A stretch of DNA of 64,000 nucleotides, taken from assembly GCF_000003605.2 (NCBI RefSeq), contig NW_003139318.1, forward strand, positions 233,972 through 297,971. The letters run 5' to 3'. The position numbers and the translations under genes were made by a program. Origin of the DNA: Saccoglossus kowalevskii. Taxonomy: Eukaryota; Hemichordata; Enteropneusta; Harrimaniidae. The notes beneath the pieces were generated by a model. The model saw only the letters and a list, made by a program, of their open reading frames with translations, was not told the DNA's origin and made no database searches. Positions within the stretch are counted from its first letter, which is position 1; the number at the start of each line of letters is the position of its first letter. Positions 55,757-64,000 of the stretch are shown here, in pieces.

Positions 55757-56255
55757 TAGACTGGCACATCAGTTTCCTCATAACTTGAAAACTAATTTAA
55801 TTACTCAAGCACTATTCTTTCATCCCAGCATCGCCATGGAGACAAAAACACAGATTGCTAAGGGTAACAATTTAGGAGACAATAGATTAGTGACCAAACA
55901 ATTTATAAAACAACAAAGAGGAGATAACATTATTTAAACATATTTGAGATGGTAAATGAAGTTGTCTTTCAATAGTTCTGTATGACAGATGCCTCATTTA
56001 ATTTCTTTATCATATTACAATAAAAATCGGAAAGGATGAATGACTGGTATGACATAAATTGAGTCGGCTATTGTGATGTACACACATCACGATTGAAATT
56101 AGAATTTTGTTCCTGAGAAACCTGGCTTAGTTACTATCTGGAAAGCTGTAAATGTAGCTCTGTTGGTTGTGTACTTAAGGAGATTACATAACACTGCAAA
56201 TACAATATAAATACACTCCATACCTGTTTGATTAAACCAAGGCAATTGATTCAGT
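55757..56255. other. Unannotated stretch
   Basis: No gene or repeat was recognised. A 65-codon plus frame (55740-55937) is unsupported. Confidence 0.4.
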
Positions 56256-56420
56256 GTATACAACCAGTTTGAGCCAGTTCATGCCAGTTTCTGTAACTGG
56301 GTTTATCCAGTCTATGCAACTGGTTTGATCCAGCCAATGTAACTGGTATGATCCAGTTCATAAAATTGGTTTGATCCAGCTTATACAGCAAGGTTTAATG
56401 TTGTTTATAAACGGGTTTGA
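56256..56420. repeat. 23-bp minisatellite, about six degenerate units
   Basis: Units of AACTGGTTTGATCCAG plus seven variable bases. AACTGG starts at 56295, 56318 and 56341, and the pattern fades on both sides. Each unit contains AACTGG and (A)TCCAG(T), which are loosely inverted. Confidence 0.85.
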
Positions 56421-56551
56421 TGAAGCTCTATGAAGCCTCCACCCTTTCGTCTAGAACTCCTACTGTCTGCAAGCTATATTTGGGGAAATTATCTCCCATA
56501 CTTTCTGCATGATATGATTCTGTATTTTTGTAAAAAGCTAATTCTGTCAAA

Positions 56552-56938
56552 TTGGAAGAGTTTAACTCCCTGAGGACAGTCAACATTCTTAATTTGGACT
56601 TCAAACATCAAACAAATATTGTGTCTGGAGGTTTAGGTCTAATCAGTGATAAAAATGAAATAATGTTCTTCCTCCGAGCTAATTTGAGAGTGCCTCTAAC
56701 TGGATTACAGATCGTATCACGACATGTAACTTTGTTACAAAGAAATTACTTCCAGTCAAGCATTAACCCCCTTGTAGTCAGAATGATTTCTGTTGTAGAC
56801 TTGATGTACGCTTTCCCTTATTCTCAATATTATTTCATAAATTTAACTTTTTTTTTTGGACTAAAATTAAAAAAAAAAAATAATTTAAAGGGTCCAGTGT
56901 ATTTCAGAATACGGATTGAATCAAGTTTGTATAAATAG
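56552..56938 (+). other. 128-codon open frame of unknown meaning
   Basis: The longest frame outside tandem arrays. The protein starts MEEFNSLRTVNILNLDFKHQ, has a hydrophobic stretch with FFLRANLRVPLTG, and a Lys/Phe-rich end (FFFGLKLKKKNNLKG) encoded by T- and A-runs. No domain, signal peptide or splice context was recognised. In 64 kb of AT-rich DNA one such frame by chance is plausible. Confidence 0.12.
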
Positions 56939-57199
56939 AAAAGATTGGAGGTGGATGTGAATAGCACTGAAAGCATGAAATACTAAGTGAGTCCGATGGG
57001 GGATTTGGGAAAGGAGGTCGAGAGGGTATTAGCTTGGCTATAATGATAAGGATATGCCGGCAGTACCTCCAAATCTCTACTTGTTTCAGACAGCAAAAAT
57101 ATTAGTTTTCAGACAGTTTTGCGCTAAATGTATGCATGTATATCCTTCTTAACCTATAGTTCATCTTCAACATATAAAAACATTTAAATACACCCTCCC

Positions 57200-57960
57200 T
57201 CCATTTAATTTATCAACCATCATTGGCTTTATCAATAATTTATTGATTGTATTAACCATTTACTATTATTATTTTTATTAATATTATTACTATTTTTACT
57301 ATTTTTAACTTTATCAACCAGTATACCTTTATCAATAATTTATCAATTGTATTAACCATTTACTATTATTATTTTTAATAATATTATTACTTTTTAACTT
57401 TATCAACCAGTATACCTTTATCAATAATTTATCAATTGTATTAACCATTTAGTTACTATTATTATTTTTAATAATATTATTACTATTTTTAACTTCATCA
57501 ACCAGTATACCTTTATCAATAATTTATCAATTGTATTAACCATTTACTATTATTATTTTTATTAATATTATTACTATTTTTAACTTTATCAACCAGTATA
57601 CCTTTATCAATAATTTATTGATTGTATTAACCATTTACTATTATTATTTTTAATAATATTATTACTATTTTTAACTTCATCAACCAGTATACCTTTATCA
57701 ATAATTTATCAATTGTATTAACCATTTACTATTATTATTTTTATTAATATTATTACTATTTTTTAACTTTATCAACCAGTATACCTTTATCAATAATTTA
57801 TTGATTGTATTAACCATTTACTATTATTATTTTTAATAATATTATTACTATTTTTAACTTTATCAACCAGTATACCTTTATCAATAATTTATTAATTTTA
57901 TTTACTATTTAATAATATTTTTATTTTTAACTAATTATCATCAACTTTATTCATTTACTA
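57200..57960. repeat. ~91-bp tandem repeat, about eight units, dimeric structure
   Basis: CAACCAGTATACCTTTATCA recurs at 57315, 57404, 57499, 57590, 57681, 57773 and 57864. Units alternate between two types in the middle of the array (ATCAATTG with ATTAATATT, then ATTGATTG with AATAATATT and CTTCATC), giving a ~182-bp dimer. It is extremely AT-rich. Decayed remnants continue to about 58050. Confidence 0.95.
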
Positions 57961-58784
57961 CTTATTACATCATCAATTATATCAATATATTAAATATCAA
58001 CCAGTTGTAAATTTTATCAACCATTTATTAACTAGTCACAAAATATTATTAACCAGTAACAATATAAGTGTGCCAAACATGTATCAATATTATAAATCAT
58101 CTATGAACTTTTTACTTGAATAAAAAAACAAAATCTTGTATTTAAAAACACACAATCATGTTTGTTTTTCCTGCAACTCATCTCAAATAAGTACAAAATG
58201 TACACAACTAGACAAACTGCTGGTTTCCGGGGAATTGAGCTCTTGAAAATGTCAAAAAGAATCACTGATTCTTTTTTTTAAATAAAGCATGGAAAACATG
58301 ACATTTTGGACTGACAACAAAAATTGAGTATTACAAATTCACAATTAAGATCTAGTGTCCAAACTTTGATAAATGAACTTTTAATAGCAATTTTGCCCCG
58401 AAACATTTTCAATATCAGTTTTGATGTGACCCTAAATGTAGCAAGCTTTCATCACCGATTTCGTCAGACTTGCATAACTGACAACACAGCGATTGCTAGA
58501 TGCATTGTTCTACCTTCGTCTTCCCACTGGGAATCGATGACTCAACAGAAATGAGTGATACTAAAAATAAAACCAAAGCACTCTAAAGAAACCACCCATT
58601 TACAAGCATGATGACAATAATGGTTTCTGACAGACGACACTTATGTTTTGCTTGAAAATGCAAAAAGAATTTTAAATATCGCTTCTAATCATTTTTTTTT
58701 TCAATTTGATTTCAAGCAGAAAATGTTTGGGAAACATACAGAATGTTTGGTTTACAAAAAAAAAATACATTAAAATGCAACTAC
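57961..58784. other. Unannotated stretch
   Basis: No gene was recognised. The 76-codon plus frame at 58324-58554 has no family match. Confidence 0.4.
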
Positions 58785-58968
58785 TACTGTAAAATCTATA
58801 TTAGGAGCCACATCCATAATAGAAGTTGCACCTATTCATTTTGAACAATTGAGAACCAAAAATCCATCATTTCTCATATGTGTAAATGCTCTGATAGAAG
58901 CTGCATCTTCACTACTGCTTTGTACTATTTTAATAGAAGCCACAGCTTCTAATACAGATTTTACAGTG
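58785..58968 (-). mobile_element. MITE family TA-2, copy 3
   Basis: Begins TACTGTAAAATCTATATTAG and ends TAATACAGATTTTACAGT, in opposite orientation to the copies at 41015 and 55469 (CAATTGAGAACCAAAAATCC is the complement of their interior). Length 184 bp. Confidence 0.9.
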
Positions 58969-61900
58969 TTATTTGTTGTTTGCAAATAAAAAATATTGGA
59001 AATTCAATCTGTCATTTTTTATGAAAACTTATGTGTGCATGTACAAAGATGCAAATTACCATACATAGTCATTAAAATACAGCCAATATTAATATTGGCA
59101 TCACGCAATGGATTATTCTTGATGATAAAACAAACATGCTGGACCAAAAATGATTTTTGATGACCATGTGACTTTTGAACTTCTAGGAAGTGACTGAAAA
59201 AAATACAGAAAAGATAACACTCGAACATAAAAATTTAAATGGAGGTGGAGATGCATCTAATTCTATGTATTGTCATAGAAGACAATGATATAAAAGTACA
59301 AATTACATTTTCAGTTTGTGTTTGTAGTTTTTGTTTGATATAAAGGTCCTCTTTGGTAACTTTTCCCATGATGCAACAGATTAAAAACATTTGCATCATG
59401 CATTCATACTGGAGATACTGAGAGAAATAGAGATTTTTTTTTTTTACATAAATGTTTTTATCAGACACACGTATGGATTGTTTGACAAATTATGTAAATC
59501 ACTTTAACTTTGTAAAAGAGGTATTTTCATGAATTTGGAGAGTCAGGGAAAATTGCAAAATTTTGCTATAAAAATCATGAAAATAGGTAGAAGTAAAACC
59601 AGTTTAAAGAACATTTTTATCAAAAATTTTGTTATATTATTATTAGAGTATTTTTTGAAAATACATTCTTTATTAATTTCATAAATGCTGAAAATTTGGT
59701 AATGTTGAATCATGTTCATAATGCTGGAGACAGACATGCCAGTGTATTAATTGACGTAATTCCTCTGAGAAGTCAAAATTGAAATGTCACATTCAGTTAA
59801 CGACCGGAATCATCAAACAACGCTACAACTTTTCACAATATGGAACCCAACCCTCCACGGAATGCTTTTAATATTTGCTTAGGGAATTCAGAATTTAAGA
59901 AAGCAAATACTAAGGCATCATTCGATCTGACCTTTGACTTTGTCTATGATTTTACATGTTTGCAATTTGGGTTCAGAAAAGTAATTATTGTAACTCAGAA
60001 TGCCGGTTACGTATAACGCCTGGGAGCTGTATTGTTTACATGGAAACCAATTGCGTTCAAAATTTAGTTTGAGTGAAATATTTCAGACAGAAACCACTTA
60101 GAAAGAAATATTTCTGTCATATTCAGATGATTTATGTATAGCTCTAAGGCAAAACAAGAATCATAATCTACATATAAGTATTGACATTTTTTAAAGACAG
60201 GAGAGTTTATTAATATAGTCATGATCGATTATGTCTTCAATCAAAATGGAATTGGGACTGGCTGAAGAGAAAGCACAAAGCAAACTCTTCGACACCTGAT
60301 TTCCTTTGTTTTTATATTTTGCTTGTTTCCACAACTATGATATATACGTTTTTCTGAGTCAAAATATGGTTTTCTTTTGCGTCATTGGTGTGCAAGGGAA
60401 TACCAATCTGAACTGCAGACTAGAGGTGTTGATACTCTGCCGTCAACCGAGAAAATATCAGGGCGGTTATATATTTATAACAAGCATATTTTCACACTAT
60501 TACACAGTGAAAGAGTATTAACAGTGAAACTATTGCTAGAATAATATGGAATATAAATATATCACTTGATGCCTCATATGTTAGTTTTGTTGATGACCTG
60601 TTGTTTTATTTCAGGCAAACACCTTGCATACACTGTGTGGCGATTTTGCTTGTTGGTAATACACGATGCATGCGGAAACGAGAAACAGAGATATTTTTTT
60701 TGGAGGGACTAATACAAACATGAGCTTGTCATAATGAACTATTATTACCACAATCTGCAGTTATCAAAACATATATAAAGAATAAGCTCTGAACAACGTT
60801 TAGGTAGATTGAAATAAAGTTCAGTCGTATATGACGTTGGTTACAGTGGTGATATGGATTTATGATCTGCCCTATGTCACATCACAGTGTGGTGATACAC
60901 AAATTATGCATGTGAAACAGATCTTGTCCTTATTTATGTAAGACATTATAAATGGAAAATCTACTCAACATATGCATGACATTTCCAAAACCCAAATTTG
61001 GTAAGGCCAAATAAAACAAATAATATGTTTCTAGTAACCCAACCTTGCTTAGATTTTTCAGGCTGATCCTGTGATTTTTTTTATGGCCAAATAAAAATTC
61101 TTCATTTTTGAAGCAAAATGCCAACTTGTACATGCAAGATGAGTTATGATAAAATAAAAGTTTATTCCAACCTACATTACCTTGTTTTGTTCTCAATGTT
61201 ACCAGAAACACAATATTAAATTTATTTGGCCTAATCAGAATATTCATGCACTGAAGTACCATTTGTTATGCAATGCATGAAGCAGAATATATTTACATGA
61301 AAAATATTGTTATTATCCACAGTTCAATTATTATTATATAATAATCCCTTAAATCATTTCAATATTATGTATAAGTTTTATTATTATTGCTTTTTTGAAA
61401 GTGGCGAGACCAACTTGGCAACCCGCAGGTATGTAAATTACTGTACCTTGTGTAATCAACAGTGCGTGTAACGGATCTACTGGGCCCGACTACTCTAATG
61501 AATTCAGAGGATTCAATACTTACAATAGCGTGACAACGGGCTATGACTCAGAGTTATGACAATCAACTCGCGCTGATACTCCATGAAATGCATTTCAAAA
61601 GAATACCACTCAAGAAATCAATGAAATGGTCACGTTCTCGTCACATAGGGCGAATTATGTGGCATTTGTTCAGATAATGATCTGGAACATTTTTTTTATA
61701 CATTTTGCAAAATTTTGTGTATTTTTCTAAAATTTCATCAATTATGGACAAAATGAACATATTTTCATGTAGACAGAATTTTGTAATTTTATAAAAGTGA
61801 CGAAAGGGAAATTTTAACGGACTTGTATGCCAACCTTTGGTGGAGGGCATTGACCACTTCCTCTGAAGTCAAAAATACAGTATTTTGTATGCAGATGCAA

Positions 61901-62307
61901 CCTACTAGTATATTAAGGATGCATCTGCTATGTAAGTTGCACGCGTGATATTGTGATTGTGATTGTACCAACCAACATGACAAAGTAAGATTTCATTTAC
62001 CGAATCTCAGCAGACTGATATATTTGTATTTGGATCCCATGAAAAAATACAAACGTCTTGTTTGCAAATTAGTCTCACGACTTCCGGCAACATGGTTTAT
62101 CTTCTAACAACACTGCACACATAAGTAATTTCAAAGGAATAAAAAAAAAGAGAATATTTTTTTCAACACAATTGATTTTAAAGCGCACATAAACCAACAT
62201 TTGCATTCATTGAATACAAATCATGAAATCACTTTTGTTGATCATGAACATACAATGTATTTCTGTTGTTTACGCAAATGCATGCGCACTAGAGCAAATA
62301 TGGTAAA
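58969..62307. other. Unannotated stretch
   Basis: No gene was recognised in over 3 kb. The 110-codon minus frame at 60930-61262 and several of 61-77 codons have no recognisable domain. A GAAACAGAGATATTTTTTTT motif at about 60690 recurs from 26.9 kb. Confidence 0.4.
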
Positions 62308-62523
62308 TACTGTAAAATACTTTTCAATATTTTAGCTGGAATTAATTTTCGCTGAAGAGACTTTTTGGGTATTTTGTATGGAATTTATTTTCACTGATTT
62401 TTGACAAGTTTAAAGTAAAATGTAGGAAAAAATATATATTCGCTTGATTTTATTTTCACTGAATCATTCCTTCAGCGAAAATAGCAAAATAAATTCCAAG
62501 CGAAAATAAAGTATTCTACAGTA
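62308..62523 (+). mobile_element. Family A MITE, copy 5
   Basis: Begins TACTGTAAAATACTTTTCAA and ends AAAGTATTCTACAGTA, 216 bp. The left arm is more diverged than in other copies. Its first bases, CTGTAAAATAC, are intermediate between family A and the TA-2 and TA-4 ends. Confidence 0.87.
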
Positions 62524-63179
62524 CATTTTTGGGGGTTCAATTTATACAAGTGAAAGTGCAAATTATCCCTAATATTAAAAAAAAAACAGAAAAAATGAAT
62601 AAATCTGTGCAGACTATAATTTGTAAAGAAGGCACTCAGTATGCAGGTCAGGAAGCTCACTGGTTGTCTTCTCTTTGATCATGATTTATCCAAAGTACCT
62701 GTAATCTGTACATTACATCAAAGACTCTTTCACTAATCTTGCTGTTTTTAATGATCTCACTAGGACATTTATAACTAATAATTAACTGTTCTTAGTTGCA
62801 TCTTGTATTGGCAAAACAAATGGCCGCCGGAGCCACGCTGATTAATCCTACTGTTTCTCATCATCAGTACTAAATTAATCAGAGCCACTGATATTTTTAG
62901 TTTTGTATCCTTGCATACAATTTTATTAAAATTACTTTTTCAAAAGAAAATTTAATATTGGTCGATTTTACATTGCAAATGAGTCTGAATACGAATAGAG
63001 TCTAATTTAGGGTTTAATTTTAGGGGATTTTCTCCAGATTTCAAATTCAGTAATTTGTGAAATAAACATTTTATTATCAACTTTGACCTGGATTTTAATT
63101 TAGCAAATGTAGCTATCAACGAAATATGTGGGAACAATAAATGGCTAATAATTACCGTAAGCTTGAAAAAGTATCTGAA
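62524..63179. other. Unannotated stretch
   Basis: No gene or repeat was recognised. The 107-codon minus frame at 62952-63275 partly overlaps the next array and is unsupported. Confidence 0.4.
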
Positions 63180-63945
63180 TATCTGTAAAGTTAGGGGAAC
63201 TTGCACACCAGTATCTAATTTGCATATTGAACTGAATCTAACTACATGTAGTAGAATTAGGGGGAGCATATACATGATGGATTCTGCATTGAGAATAAAT
63301 ATGAATATGAGAGGAGTTAGGGGGTTTAAATATAAGTATCAATTTCACTTTAAAGATAAATCTGAATATGAGTGGAGTTAGGGAGCTTGAATATAAATAT
63401 CGATTACAATTTAAAGATAAAGCTGAATATGAGTGGAGTTAGGGGGCTTGAATATTAATATCAATTTTACTTTAAAAATAAATCTGAATATGAGTGGAGT
63501 TAGGGGGCTTGAATATAAATATCGATTACAATTTAAAGATAAAGCTGAATATGAGTGGAGTTAGGGGGCTTAAATATTAATATTGATTTTACATTAAAGA
63601 TAAATCTGAATATGAGTAGACTTAGAGGGCTTAAATGTGAGTATCAGTTTCACTTTAAAGCTAAATCTGAATATGAATGGAGTTAGGGAGCTTAAATATT
63701 AATATTGATTTCACATTAAAGATAAATCTGAATATGAGTAAACTTACGGGGCTTAAATGCAAGTATCAATTTCTCTTTAAAGCTAAATCCGAATATGAGT
63801 GGAGTTAGGAGCCTTAAAAACAAGTATCAATTTCACTTTAAAGCTAAATAAGTATGAGTGGAGTTAGGGAGCTTACATGTGAGCCTCCATTTTGTATTAA
63901 TTTAAATGTGACTAAGAGTGGACTAAGGGGCTTACTACAAAGCCA
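63180..63945. repeat. 61-bp minisatellite, about 12 units
   Basis: Units of GAATATGAGTGGAGTTAGGG, GGCTTGAATATAAATATC and a TTTAAAGATAAATCT block. GAGTTAGGG recurs every 60-62 bp from 63313 on, and the first units are degenerate. It reaches almost to the window edge. A dimer pattern shows at 63375-63560, where units with ATCGATTACAATTTAAAGAT alternate with ATCAATTTTACTTTAAAAAT. Confidence 0.93.
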
Positions 63946-64000
63946 TATTGTTTTGAAGACCAAAACAACAACATTGCTAGATTAAAGTTGCTGACTGGTT

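Noticed and set aside
62861-62890. CTGATGATGAGAAACAG on the minus strand as a minimal hammerhead
   Set aside because: There is no room for stem II and stem I does not pair.

Overview
This is AT-rich animal nuclear DNA, most likely from a marine invertebrate, but the species cannot be fixed from the sequence. The evidence is tRNA-derived SINEs, a 5'-truncated LINE tail, a type I hammerhead ribozyme of the metazoan retroelement kind, many short inverted-repeat transposons with TA or TTAA targets, and no bacterial-style operons or ribosome binding sites. I found no convincing host protein-coding gene, rRNA or tRNA gene. The window looks intergenic or deeply intronic. No LTR or capsid-bearing element was recognised.

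Most of what can be read is repeat biology. At least fourteen tandem arrays are present, with units of about 20, 23, 25, 42, 49, 61, 62, 63, 91, 123, 146, 179 and 192 bp plus one degenerate array. Between them lie dispersed short elements. Family A has about 205 bp per copy (14.2, 21.1, 38.4, 50.9, 62.3 kb). Three other families share its CTGTA...TACAG ends: 0.2 kb; 41.0, 55.5 and 58.8 kb; 48.6 kb. Family B ends in CCTCGGGGGCGG (16.5, 26.1, 43.7, 47.2 kb). Family D begins TTAAAG (28.4, 36.8, 37.1, 47.7 kb). Family E is piggyBac-like with TTAA ends (20.4, 30.2, 53.0, 54.2 kb). Two copies of a composite Helentron/HINE-like element (13.2-14.7 and 32.35-33.38 kb) carry ~300-bp core repeats, a GC-rich microsatellite and a 3' hairpin.

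Layout: 0-8.7 kb holds a MITE, the 42-bp array with a 415-codon open frame and the 25-bp CCAAT-bearing array. 12.8-16.7 kb is a dense transposon nest (three SINE heads, HINE copy 1 with a family A insertion, a family B copy). 17.7-19.3 kb holds the 123-bp and 179-bp repeats. 22.2-24.8 kb holds pyrimidine-rich arrays flanking a possible regulatory cluster. 26-29 kb holds a family B copy, the hammerhead ribozyme and a family D copy. 32.2-33.6 kb is HINE copy 2 inside a 49-bp array. 36.7-43.2 kb holds family D copies, a Penelope-like 3' terminus with a hammerhead-like fold, and four arrays. 47-53 kb holds LINE tails, several MITEs and a 50-N gap inside a family A copy that looks like an assembly artefact. 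56-64 kb ends with three more arrays.

The strongest single result is the intact-looking hammerhead ribozyme on the minus strand at about 27.90-27.98 kb. The next is the HINE-like element, whose two copies keep palindromes at the same 5' position with different, compensating bases. Boundaries of degenerate repeats are good to roughly 5-20 bp. Function was not assigned to any open frame.
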